Source: Isoetes taiwanensis (taxonomy: Eukaryota; Streptophyta; Lycopodiopsida; Isoetales; Isoetaceae). From it: a DNA stretch of 64,000 nt. The notes under the pieces are model-generated. The model searched no databases and was not told where the DNA came from. It saw nothing but the letters and a program-made list of their open reading frames with translations. Numbering within the stretch: the stretch's first letter is position 1; each line of letters begins with the position of its first letter. Below, one piece after another: positions 32,909-44,020 of this stretch. The stretch is from positions 188,001-252,000 of the forward strand of contig JAJEKV010000299.1 in the NCBI GenBank assembly GCA_021234155.1. The letters are read 5' to 3'. Made by a program: the position numbers and the translations under genes.

Positions 32909-33290
32909 CCTTAATCTTGAACATTGCAATGCCATTAAGAGGTCTTTGGCTCTTCAAAGAATGGTCCCTTTTTTCTTTTTTGTTTTTTGTATCTGTGTGT
33001 GGGTATATGTTGCCATGCAAATGAACCCCAAGGTAAAAAAATGCCATTCAGCTCGAAAGGCTCTCACAAATGTCACCCTTCCATTGAATGTCAATATTTA
33101 AAGAAAAATATTTTTTTAATATATATTTTTATTAGCTTTATAAATTTTCTTTGCCATTACACATTGCATGCATGCAAGAACGCAAAAGAATCAAATTGGC
33201 CAATGTCAATTGGCCAATGCCATTAATTAATAATAATACCAACCATACTAGGAAACAATTTTGCGACCAACGCTATTCGTTGTTTCTAGT
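32909..33290. repeat. Dispersed repeat, copy paired with 9.67-10.45 kb
   Basis: This copy lacks the LINE insertion found at 9861-10238, so it represents the empty site. It includes ATTGGCCAATGCCATTAATTAATAATAATACC-like sequence preceding the monomer array. Confidence 0.8.
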
Positions 33291-33299
33291 CCGCGACCA

Positions 33300-34850
33300 G
33301 ATGCTATCAATGACTCATTCTTCTAAGAAAAACTATTCTAAGAAAAAACACGGGGTTCAATTTCCCTACACATATGGGGACTTACATTCATCCTTCTAAG
33401 AAAATTCCAATTTCTCTACACATAAGAAGATATTGGCCAAAGATCCCAAACACTCCATGTGCTTATACAAAATTACAACTAATATGGCCCTCCACCAATC
33501 AATTTAATGGACTTAGCACGCATTCTTCTAAGAAAAAACATGGGGTCCAATTTCTCCATACATAACAGGCCATTGGCCAAAGATCCCAAACACTCCAAGG
33601 GCTACCATAAAAATGCAGATGAGTATAGCCCTTGCCAATCAATTTAAAGAACTTAGCAATAATTGTTCTAAAAAATATGGGGTCCAATTTCTGTGTACAT
33701 AAAGGGCCATCACCCAAAGACCCAAACACTCCATATGCTTATACAATATGGTATTTGGATCACAAAATTTGGTTTAGGCTTATTGTGGTGCTTCCACGTG
33801 GCAAGCAATTGCATTGCAGAATGGTAGTTGAGTCTACCATTTTGCATCTCCAATTTCTAGCCAGTTAACACAATACTCTATTTTCTATAATACTTTGTTT
33901 TTGCTTAGAATTTAAGAGTTTTGTTTCTACAACGCTTTGTCTCTGCTCAGTTAATTTGGCGTCGCCCTGCCAACAACACCTTTGATCCATGAATAGACCC
34001 TTTGATATTTCGAAATACCGTTTTCATATGAGGCAAAAGCCTGATTTGGCCGGATTTGGTAGAAACGGAGCTTTGCTCTGCTGTAAACCAATTTTTTTAT
34101 ACAAGGCAGAAGCGAATGAAAGCTAATGTCATACATGGATGCATTTGCAAGGTCATTACCATATCTAAAAATTTGCAAGCATGGTTATGGCCGCATGCAT
34201 GGATCTTCAATCGGGTGGTCATAGCTTCAAACTTGGCGATGCCTGTGCAAGAATCTCTGCAAATACATGAGATTTAGATGAAAAAACAAACAGAAGCTGC
34301 AAAGAACAGAACAAACAACTGCACATCGTCTAGGAAGGGAGATTCTGCTTGGCCCCATTGCTCAGAAGCTCTAAAATGCTCCGGCGCCTCAAAGATTCTC
34401 TGGCACAACAAGGGGACACAAATTTTACTTCCCAAATACCATATTGGGGGTTCAGGTATTTGGTTTACCATTCTGGCAGTACCGGTGACCCGCTCCTGGC
34501 TAATGCCGGTCGTGGGAACCCCACCAGTACATGCGAGAATGGCATCCCAAATACTGTAAACCCATACAAAAAATGCAGACAAGTATGGCCCTCCACCCAT
34601 CAATTTAAAGGAGTTAGCACTCATTCTTCTAAGAAAAACATGGGATTCAATTTCTCTATACATAAGGTGACATTGGCCAAAGATCCCAAACACTCCATGT
34701 GCTTATACAAAAATGCAGACACGTATAGCCCTCCATTAATCAATTTAAAGACTTCTAAGAAAAATATGGGGTCCAATTTCTGTATACATAATGGGCTATC
34801 AGCCAAAGATCCCAAACACTCCATATGGTTAAACCAGCTTATATAGAAAA
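33300..34850. repeat. Composite ~140-bp monomer repeat, copy 3
   Basis: Same architecture as 10497-11840: a first array (33.33-33.75 kb), a unique core (33.75-34.43 kb, with CACAAAATTTGGTTTAGGC, TTTGATCCATGAATAGACCC and ATCGTCTAGGAAGGGAG), and a second array (34.55-34.85 kb). A ~120-bp stretch at 34175-34275 is not found in the 11.3-kb copy and looks like an insertion or a loss in the other copy. Confidence 0.8.
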
Positions 34851-34889
34851 TATAGACAAGTATGGCCCTCCAAATATCTCTATACATAA

Positions 34890-35275
34890 GGGGCCATTGA
34901 GAAACATGGGGTCCAATGTCTCTATACATAAGGGGCCATTGACCAAAGATCCCAAACACTCCATGGGCTTACACAAAATTGCAATAGAGTATGGTCCTCC
35001 ACCAATCGATTTAAAGGACTTAGCACTCATTTTTATATTCAAGGCCAATGTTATATTGACAAGATGTGCTTGCTTGTTTCTTTTAGTGAATGGGTAAGAT
35101 AAAAAATTAATCTTCACATGAATGATTGGAGTTGCCATTTAGAAACATGGAGCTACCACTATTCAATTTTAAGGCTTGCCTTTCACTTGAACCAACTGAC
35201 TTAAAAAAAGATTTAGACTATTGATTTGGTCACTGCAAATCAATAGCAATTTATAAATATTACATTTTATGAATA
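34890..35275. repeat. Segmental duplication, copy B
   Basis: Second copy of 32346-32770, with the same trailing sequence GCAAATCAATAGCAATTTAT. Confidence 0.8.
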
Positions 35276-35551
35276 ACATATTAATCTTTTCCTTTCTTTA
35301 TCAGTTTTTTTCTCAACTCTCAATTTTGACCATTGATGGTTAACATATTCATGGCATTGTGCCAGATCCACGGCCATTAACATTTTGCCAAGAAAAACAC
35401 ATGCCATTTCCTATGGTCTACATTGGAAAATTTTAAACCATGGTCTCAATCGATTAAGCTTGAGGCAAGAAATTGCCTGGCCCCACTCAAATGTGGCGAT
35501 ACAGATCTGCGTCCAACCAAAGAACAAAAAAATTTGGATAAATCGCCAAGA

Positions 35552-35612
35552 AGCTGGGCTGGAGGAATCGAACCTCCAAGGCCATATCGGCCTCACCAGA
35601 ACCCTAAAGCAC
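35552..35612 (-). pseudogene. Class-II tRNA-like 3' half (Leu-like)
   Basis: On the minus strand: TTTAGGGTTCTGG (anticodon-loop side), then a long variable arm GGCC-GATAT-GGCC, TT, a perfect T arm GGAGG-TTCGATT-CCTCC (35561-35577) and an acceptor-like AGCCCAGC. A variable arm of this size is found in Leu/Ser tRNAs, and TTAGG/GTTCTGG resembles plant tRNA-Leu. The matching 5' acceptor strand, D arm and 5' anticodon stem are not present upstream, so it is a tRNA fragment or tRNA-derived retroposon head, not a working tRNA. Confidence 0.4.
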
Positions 35613-35819
35613 TTAGAAATATGGCTGCTCCTTACAGTCACAATTCTTTCCCTGCTTGATGGGTAACAGAAACAAGCTCCCCCGGTCGGTATTCCACCCA
35701 GACCAGAGCCTAATAACCTTCAAATGCTTCTGCTTGGATTCGCATCTTCGCACTATCAGAGAAGCTTCCAAATTTTGGGTATCACATTGTCGATATCAGA
35801 TAAGCTTCCAATTTGTGGC

Positions 35820-36210
35820 TATCAGAAACTAAGTGGCATGACCAGACTCTCAAACAAGAGCCCAATACCTGTATTCGCATCTGGAAATGTCTGCCATGGC
35901 CGTGTTCTACAATAAGAGGCAAAGAAACATAACAAAAGCAGGATCAAAATCCCTTGCTTTTCCTTGGATTCGGCTCTCTGTCTATCAGAAACTATGTTGC
36001 ACAATCATGCTCTCCAGCAAAAAGGCAACAATAAAAGAACAGCGCCGACAGCTTTTGCATATCAGCAAATGTCTTCCATTCCCGGGCTTTGCAACAATAC
36101 CTCTGTTCCACAACAAAACCAGGATCAGGGGCCAATTCACAGCTCGACTTGCTCTCTTTCAGAGGCTCTGCGTATCAGGAAATCTCTGGCCCGGTCGACT
36201 TCAACAACAG
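35820..36210. repeat. Degenerate direct repeats (~60-180 bp)
   Basis: Blocks sharing CTATCAGAAACTA, AAATGTCTKCCAT and TTCYACAAYAA recur at about 35820, 35880, 35990, 36060 and 36170. Overlapping frames in this region are by-products of the repetition. Confidence 0.55.
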
Positions 36211-36340
36211 CTGCCTAAGAAACATACCAACAACATTATCTGGAACCAATTCACACACGAGCTTCTTCTCCATCTATTCACAACCTATCGGCATCACATG
36301 CTAAAAAGCGTATAGAGGCCTAATTCCTTCCCTAAACCGA

Positions 36341-36420
36341 TGATCAGAACAACACAGAGTGTACAGACCACCCATGATCAGAACAATCAGAACGGCACAG
36401 AGTGTACAGACCACCCACAA
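36341..36420. repeat. ~40-bp tandem duplication
   Basis: GATCAGAACAA... followed by GCACAGAGTGTACAGACCAC-type sequence occurs twice in tandem. Confidence 0.8.
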
Positions 36421-37617
36421 AGACAAACACAACGAATCCTACTCACAGAAAGAAATTACAGACAAGACATCCATGACGATCCTCCCAGTCGCTGCGAGCA
36501 CACACCCAGCACCCGATTACATCGACATGCCCCCATGACTTGTCCACCCAATCTGCATCCAAGCTTTCTCCTTCTATTTTAGAACCATGCACTCAACAAT
36601 CCAACACCAATTCCCTGAGAACCAGATAACCCATCCCCCGCCAACAAGCAGCTCAAACTGGTTAAAAAAAATACCCTGAACATACGAATTTCCATACATA
36701 CACCCCTGAAATCTAGCACAAACCATGCGTGAAATACTGTCCGCAAATACAAAACGAAATAATTGGAAGCTTATTTGTAATAGCAATTTATTCAAGAAAC
36801 ATATATGTTTTTTACAGGGTTTATGGGTTTATTTCTAACATTTAATATCAACCATTGATGTTGAGCACATCCCCAGCATGATCCCAAATCAACCGCTCAC
36901 ATCTTTTTCTCCACAGAAGGCTCCGCCACTTTCTAAGGTCCATTTCCAAAATAAAAACCCAATGGTAGCCGCCAGAGTCCAACTGCTGCCGGATTATTGC
37001 TGCATGGGCGACGTCTCACCACAGGAAGCTCTGCAATCCTCACCGCCCCAAGCTTTGCCTACTCTCCTGCCTTATCCTGCTCAAACAGCAAACAGCAGCC
37101 GCCATAGCCACAAATTAGCGCCATACCTAAACCGCCATAGCTAAACCGCCATAGCATCTGTCGGCTTCTCTGCTCTCTACCTACCTTCATCGCCATACCT
37201 CTTCATCGCCATACCTCTGCTCCGCTACCCCAGCCAAAAAAAACAAGGGAGCACCCGCTTCTAACTCCAGCAAACAGATTCGAGCAGATAGGGATTCGAA
37301 CAGATAGCCGCGATGGAGCATGGCGGCAACCCAGCAGATTTCTTCCACAGCCACAAATGGAAGCGAATTGCGTGAATACCCTGATAGCAGTTGTCACCGG
37401 TGCATATTCTATTCTAATAAAACATTGTTCCGCACAGAACATCTAAATGGCAAGAAGCTGCTCAAAACCGCTAAAATATACGGTTTTCCATACTATACAC
37501 AGCCCAAATCTTACTCCACACCATTGCATTCCAAATACAAAACAAAAAAGGGGGAAGTTTATGAATATTACATTTAAATGTGTGTGGTATTTTATTTTTA
37601 ATCTGAATCAATAGCAT
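36421..37617. other. Intergenic stretch downstream of the TBL gene
   Basis: No gene recognised. Cytosine-rich with several CCGCCATAGC-type short repeats near 37100-37210; open frames lack protein character. Confidence 0.5.
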
Positions 37618-37623
37618 TTTATT
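37618..37623 (-). promoter_or_regulatory. Polyadenylation signal of the TBL gene
   Basis: AATAAA on the minus strand, 53 nt beyond the stop codon at 37676. Confidence 0.5.
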
Positions 37624-37675
37624 GAATATTACATTATGGGAGATCTGTGGAATATTCTATTCCGGCAAGATCTGG

Positions 37676-39591
37676 CTATGGCGTACGAAGGAGCTCGAAA
37701 TAAAGCAGCTCGTTCCAAGTGTCGGGCACACCAGGAAGGCACCAATGGCTGCAATCTTGATGCTTCAACCGATTCGCCATGCTCATTTCGCTGCTTCCTG
37801 GCTGCCAGATCGCTATATGGGCTTCTTTTCTGTACTCTGACAGCCTTGTTATATTGAGAAAATTAACAGGGGTTTTCATCCCTGCCAGAATTTCTTCCAT
37901 TACCTTCATCCTCTTTGGATATGGAGCCAGATCCGTTTCGTTAAAAATGGGCTCCTTCTCTAGATGGCAGTTTCCCCCTGTATTCCATTGCCCGCCGCTG
38001 CAACACAGATTTGCATCAGATTTTAAATTCTTTTGATCTGGAAGTTTTTTTGTTTTGAAAATTTGGGGGCTTACTGGAAATGGGCAGGAGCAAAACCCCG
38101 GAAAAACACTTTGACTCTATCGAAATTGAGCTGCGAATCTACCCAATTCGCCCAATACCTCATAGCTTTAGAATAAGCTGTAAGCATATCCATGCTCGAA
38201 TTCGCCATATTTCCTTCTATGAAAGAGCATCGCCTGTTTGAGAATTCAAACACATCGATCAAATTCTGGCGAAAAACAGAGGAGGAATTATACAAATCCG
38301 AGGAAAAAATTTGCTTACCCTCTCACAATTTCGCCATGATCCCACCAGTGGGCGGAATTATAGACCAAAACATCTGCTCCTCGCCATTTCTGCGCACTAC
38401 TGTCCATTCTGTCAAGCCTAATGCTTGATTTTATTCTTCTCGGAGCTCCGGCAGGTCTTTTTCCTTCTTGGGCGAGAAAATGCGACCTGTAATATTCTAC
38501 TTTGGCATTATAATCCTCGAATTTGACTACAAAGTCGCCTTTGGATTTCGTTATTTTTTGCCTCCGAACTTCATACACCTTGCTCTTGTCTGTAACACCC
38601 TGGTAAAGCATGCAAACAAGAGATTCCCATTGATTTCTGCCTATGGAATCTCCGGCGAAGACAATTCTTTTGTTTCTTAGCTTCTGTAACATCTGGGTCG
38701 CATTAAATCTGCAGCAGGATCAATCAATTCCTCAAAATCATGGTTGGGTTCAATATTTTATGCCAATAATTTTAAACTAAATAGTAACATCACCACATTC
38801 TTCAAAATCATGGCAGAAATTGAGCTGCTTATGCAAAAAAAATTGGTCAACTGAATTAAAGGCTCAAAAGATCATGACCAGATTGGACGAAAACAGAACA
38901 GATACAGTAAAATAAGAGGATTTTTGTGTAGATTATACCTGGGAAGGTCGCAATCTGTCGGGTGCCATCGCCATTTTGTATAGTTCTTATCAGGCCTGCC
39001 ATGTTCTTGGCACCGGAATCCTTCATCTATAAAAGGGCAAGCTGCGCTCTCATATATGGGATATGTCGGATCAAACACCCATTTGCCCAAAAAAATATCA
39101 CATTTCGTCGCGTTCTTCCCATCTGTTTCTACAACAGAATGCTGCTCTTTTATAACTTCTGTTTTTGCTTCATAGCTCGAATTCTGGTGCAGATTAACCT
39201 CTTCTTTTGTGGGTTCTGCAGAATGCTTCCTCTGGCCAGTTTTTTCTTCGGGATTGCTAATGTTTTTGCTAATCCCGACCCTGGATAATTGAAATTCTAA
39301 ACCTGCGCTTATATTTCTGACCAAAACATCAACAGGATCTGTCGACCCTTGACCTAAACCTACAGATTGATTCGAAAAATGCCCAAAATTAGCTGCAGAG
39401 GTCTGTAAAACGGCATCATCCTTTGCGGCCGATAAAAAAATGCTCTGCAAATTTTGGAAAAACAAAGGGGGCCCATAGCCATGCGTATCTTTCAACACAG
39501 CCCAGCTTAAAATCAACAGAGACAGACCCAAAAGGAATGCATACAGGGCCGCTCTGTGTCCATTTAAGCTGTGAATCTTTGAATACTCCAT
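37676..39591 (-). CDS. Trichome birefringence-like (TBL) wall polysaccharide O-acetyltransferase family protein
   Basis: TBL proteins are Golgi type-II membrane enzymes; characterised members O-acetylate xylan, mannan, xyloglucan or pectin. Four exons are visible: 38939-39591, 38319-38708, 38075-38233 and 37676-37997, all introns phase 2 with GT-AG ends, giving 507 codons. Residues 14-33 form a hydrophobic signal anchor (AALYAFLLGLSLLILSWAVL), followed by a variable Ser-rich stem. The TBL domain starts at CDIFLGKWVFDPTYPIYE. The GDS esterase motif is at 237-239 (FAGDSIGRNQWESL) and the C-terminal DxxH motif at 482-485 (DCSHWCLPGVPD). Other conserved blocks are VFFRGFAPAHF and GGQWNTGGNC. Length and motif order are normal and no stops interrupt. 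The start ATG at 39591 directly precedes the anchor. Acceptor substrate cannot be told from sequence; ESLVCML and the following blocks recall the TBL8-11 group, from memory. Confidence 0.93.
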
Positions 39592-40260
39592 TCAATCCAT
39601 ATCCATCTATAAAACTGCTCCAAAACAATTAAAAACACCTGAAAACTGCCTACAAATGCTTGAATCGAGCTCGTTTTAAGCAAGATCAAGCTCTAAAAAA
39701 CCACTGTTTAATAAGAGAAAAAGAAAAGAGAATCCACGTTACTTGATCATAAACGGCCCAGGCTGAAAAATTATTACCGGAGCTGCCATATCCATCCTCT
39801 GCGTCCACTCATTACCAAACTGCTTTGGATTAGACGGTTGCGATGGGAGTCTAGATTTGGGGCAAGAATCTGGACCGTTGCGGATAACTCTGGTTATAAA
39901 ACCTCTGCAGTTATATCTACAGTAACTGCTGGCTAACGGAACTGTAGAGGTTGTAGGTGTATAACGGGATCTGGGGACATTTTGTATTTTATTTATTTCA
40001 CTGATTTTATATCTATTTTCCAATTCAATACAATTCTATTCTAATTTTGTTAATCTCATAGGCCTATAGATACATGGGTTGTCCACCGAGAGTCACACTA
40101 TGTGTAGTTATGTTCGATCAATGGTCTTGTGTGGTCTTGGTAAGAACGTAAAAATCTTATATTATAAAGTTTTACCATAAGTGTCGGACCACGGCTTAAT
40201 TTAGGTGGCTCAGATTATCAAATTGTATCTGAAGGCTAAGATTTATTCGTCTGTTTTACA
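39592..40260 (-). promoter_or_regulatory. Upstream region of the TBL gene
   Basis: About 650 bp between the TBL start and the next element. It contains no coding feature I trust; a TTTTATAA stretch on the minus strand lies roughly 300 bp upstream of the ATG but is not certain as a TATA box. Confidence 0.3.
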
Positions 40261-40261
40261 T

Positions 40262-40470
40262 TATAATAAAGGGAAAATTCCAGATATACCACAACTACCC
40301 CTAGAAATAAAGTACTTGACCCAAATAAGCAATATTTCTTGTGATCAACCAACTAAAAAATGCCTTTTATAAAACTTATAGATGATAGTAAGGGCTATCT
40401 AGTAGGAGTAGAATCGTCTAAAATGAAGTTGGAATGTTTTAAGTATATTGGGAATTTCCCCTATAATAAA
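40262..40470. mobile_element. 191-bp MITE with 9-bp target duplication
   Basis: The element (40271-40461) begins GGGAAAATTCCAGATATACC and ends with the reverse complement of GGGGAAATTCCCAATATACT, imperfect ~20-bp inverted ends. It is flanked by an identical 9-bp direct repeat, TATAATAAA (40262-40270 and 40462-40470). A 9-bp duplication is typical of Mutator-type transposition, so this is probably a non-autonomous MULE-derived element. No coding capacity. Confidence 0.8.
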
Positions 40471-42240
40471 CAACATTAGTAGCTAGTGCCAATACACCCT
40501 TGGAAATGTAAGTCCCAACACAATACTTGTGTGGAGAGGTGTGTGTGAAAACGTTCATTCAACTCAAGTCCTCCAAAAGCCAATCTCGGTGCTAGTAACT
40601 ATCATCTGGTCTAAAGTATGAATGCCCATTTTTTACCCAGATGTATACCCAAGGACTGTGCATTTTCATTCCAAACACATTCCTGCCTTCAATTAAAGTG
40701 TTTCAGAGTTTTCTTGGCTTGTAGCGCTCCCTCTTTAGTTTTCTCTAATAAAAAAAGTACTCACACTACCCACCAATTAGGCAACTTTTACTTTTCTCCC
40801 TTTTCCATAAGGTTCACTTTCATGTCTGAGTCCATCAGATTGTGATGTATGTTATTAGATGCGTTTCAACAAACATCTACAATCAACATTGACATCCATA
40901 GCAAAATGTCCATGAATATATACAAGACATGGCAATCTTTCCTCTTCCAAATAGCATCTTTAACGTAGGCTTTAATGCTTTGTTTATGTGTCCCGTGCTC
41001 TAGATTTGAACCTCATCCCCTTTTGTTTAAATCTTCACGCTTTGTATGTGTATTTGGTCTACTTGGTAATACACTAATTCTAAAGTAGGCAACATAAAAT
41101 ATATCTCGAGTTCGAGGCTATCCAAAGTTGCATTCAATATAAGATGGTTGGGGACAAGACCCAACACAACCATGTTAGTGTGGTCTGTGCATCATATGTC
41201 CAACAACTTTTGCTTCTTCTTCTTCTTTACATCCAGATTTACACTATCTAATGTACAATACATAAAAAAAGCTCCATTCAAGATGCAAACGAGTCCCAAA
41301 TATCCACCCTGGGTTTTTACGATAGGCCACATCAGGCACTCTCCAAACCATAACTCATTTTTCTAAATTTGAAAAGCATATTCCATATCTTTATAAATTC
41401 GATTAACATAATCCATACAATGTACAAAATATGAAGTACAACATGTAATGTGTAAAGTATAAATTGTAAAGTGTACAATAGAAAGAGTAAAGTGTAAAAT
41501 ATACAATTCCATTTGAACGCATTCCATCCTCTTCTCTGTTAACGACATTCTGGGAAGCACAATAGAGACAACTGGAGTAGAGAACCCGTACCTGCAGCCA
41601 ATCAATACACAATTAGCATGATAATGGTAAATGTGCAAGGACCAAAAGGTACATTGGGTCTCTCAGTTTATCACTGATCATCAATTGTATCCTTTTTGCC
41701 CTGAGGTGACTTTAACAAGAAAGGAAACTGGAATAATATCATTTTAAACTTCCCAATTCATCTCAGGCATTACCATTAGACGAGAACTAATTTCTTAGTT
41801 CCATATCTAGCTGGCAACCTTGATAATCATAGTCAATTTTATAGCATAGCCTACAGTTTTTACATTGTAACGTCTATAGTTCGATCTCAACTTTGTATAT
41901 TAAGCATTCCAATATATTTCAGATTTTCTCAAGAACTATAGCCATTTCCAAAATGTATCACAATAGAGCATAACATTTAGCACTATAAAATTTTGAATAT
42001 AAGATTCTAGAGATAATTTAAGTATGCCATCTTTAGAAGCATTTGAAAAATAAATTAACTAACTATAAATCTTATCTATGAGCCGAAGCATCAAAGCTTG
42101 TTCTTGCACCTTGCATCATAAACAAACATATTTGTCTTTATTTTTTCAACTTAATATGAATACTAGCAACCTTAAATTTTCCTTGGCTGGAATTAAGCAT
42201 TCAGGATACAACACCTATATTACTATAGGCCAACCTGAAT
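40471..42240. other. Non-genic stretch
   Basis: No gene seen. Short degenerate TGTAAAGT-like repeats occupy about 41420-41510. Confidence 0.5.
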
Positions 42241-42249
42241 ATATGCTCT

Positions 42250-42785
42250 TCACAATAATATTTCCTGCACTACCCAAAATAGATATATGGCAGAGCCTTT
42301 GCAATTGTGGTTACCAACTTCTGGATCATATGCTTGATTTGAGGGAATCGTTGCAGTGCCGTCATTAGTGCCTGGACTTCCGTAGCATCGGAAGTAGACT
42401 GTTAGTCTACCCTCCACCCACCTATGGGGTTGGTGTCGTCTAATTCGGTGACGAGCTGTCCCTTGCATTGCTCCCAGAATTGTGGGTACTGCTTTTCCAG
42501 ATCTATTTGTAGTACCCACATAGCGTCTTCCACAAGTAAGTGCATCCACTTGACTAAGTATTGGGTAAATTGAGACCTTCTTGTCTTCTTAAATGCTCTT
42601 TGAAGAAGAACTTCTGGAACAATCTCAGGTTGTTCATCAGTTAATTTCAACAATGTCGGAGTGTCCAATACTTCCTTCAGATTCGGAGTGTGCTTCTTCA
42701 AAAGACTTGTGATGCTCCCTACTAAATATACGATTCCGGGTCGTACATCTCGTAGGAAATCACCCATCCATCCCTTTAGCCACAT
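42250..42785 (-). pseudogene. Chromodomain end of a Ty3/gypsy chromovirus polyprotein
   Basis: The minus-strand frame begins within integrase C-terminal sequence and contains LDTPTLLKLTDEQPEIVPEV, then SQFTQYLVKWMHLLVEDAMW followed by LEKQYPQFWEQ: the chromodomain pattern (VLxxR..., YLVKWxxLxxxDAxWE, L...YPxF) carried at the end of chromovirus integrases, where it steers insertion to heterochromatin. Reverse transcriptase, RNase H and the integrase catalytic core are missing upstream. A related, shorter fragment (DLEKQYLDFMKQFDGQVISE) is at 50.5 kb. Confidence 0.75.
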
Positions 42786-44020
42786 GGGTCTTCCATCTAT
42801 CCCGCACTCAAGATACCCCTAGTGGGGGAAGGGGACGCGGAGGTGCCTTGATGCCCTTCCACTATAGACTCCTATATAGCGGAGTATAACATAATGTCAG
42901 CACTAACAATAGCAATACATCTAACTATCTCGAACGGTAGCACATCCATACATCCATAGATCCAACAAAGATATGAACATGCCATAAAACATGAGAGCTC
43001 CTACCCAGGCTCAGACTCGTAAGGAAGTAGACTGACAACTGAGCTACAAGATAGAGCAGACAGAGTTTAACAATGACGGGCATTAGGGCGGATTTGGAAT
43101 CTCAAAATGGCCCATAACTTGGATGCTAGACTTCCACGTCATGTTTCTCGCGACCAATGTGGTTTGCGCATTTTTTACCAAAGTCAGTATTAGTTAGCAA
43201 GTAGAGGAAGGAGCAGGCTTACTTGGCATCCACATGGCAGAATTTCATAGGACACGTTTGTGCATTCATCGCAACCACAGCCCGCATTTTTTGAAAATCA
43301 TATCGAGGACCAAAATAATGGCTACTTTTTCCGCCTACTGTGCACATGCCCACATGCATCAACCATCTTATCAAATTTTGGCTCCAAGATTTCTATTGTT
43401 CACTCTTCCACCTTCACTCTTCATTTCGAATCCAAGTCTCCAATAGTGTCTGTATTTTTACCGCATTTACAGAACACTCAAGGTCAAGAAGTGGGAGGTT
43501 ATGTCTCCATAGTTTCATGGGTGAGTATATTATAGCATCAATGAGGGGCGACCATAGAGTTAAGCGACAATGGTGAGGCGATGTGCGAACAAGCAAACGT
43601 ACGTTACATGCCGTGTTCTTACTACCCAAATTTTCATTCTGAAGTTTTCCTACTTTTCATCTCTGCCCATTCATCGTATTGCTCCCTTTCATTCATTCAT
43701 ACGATTCAACGCACGATCTGTATCTCTGGTTGCATCCATCATTGCTCCTAATACTCCTACATTGTTTCTGCAGTTCATCACTTACAAAACAATGAAGGCA
43801 TGACGATGGAAGGATATCTATTCATAGGCTCGTGGGTGAGAATGCTATCCTTAACGAAGGGTGACCATGGAGTTACATCGCCGAAGCGACATTCATATGC
43901 ACTGAATAGGTAGAAGTATAGGCTTCAAAATAAATGCTATGGATAGTATATTGCAAAAAAAAAGGAAAGGGGGTGTTGAAGAGAAGGATATTTGCAAATT
44001 TGCACCCCCAAAAATACATA
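42786..44020. other. Non-genic stretch with a ~310-bp diverged duplication
   Basis: GTGGGTGAGAATGCTAT...GGGTGACCATGGAGTTA at 43831-43890 is a diverged copy of 43518-43575, offset about 313 bp. Otherwise nothing recognisable. Confidence 0.5.

Noticed and set aside
35887-36315. 142-residue plus-strand frame downstream of the TBL gene
   Set aside because: Overlaps degenerate direct repeats, with no motif and competing frames of equal length.
39739-40023. 94-residue minus-strand frame upstream of the TBL start
   Set aside because: No domain, no splice link to the TBL exons, and ordinary composition for chance.
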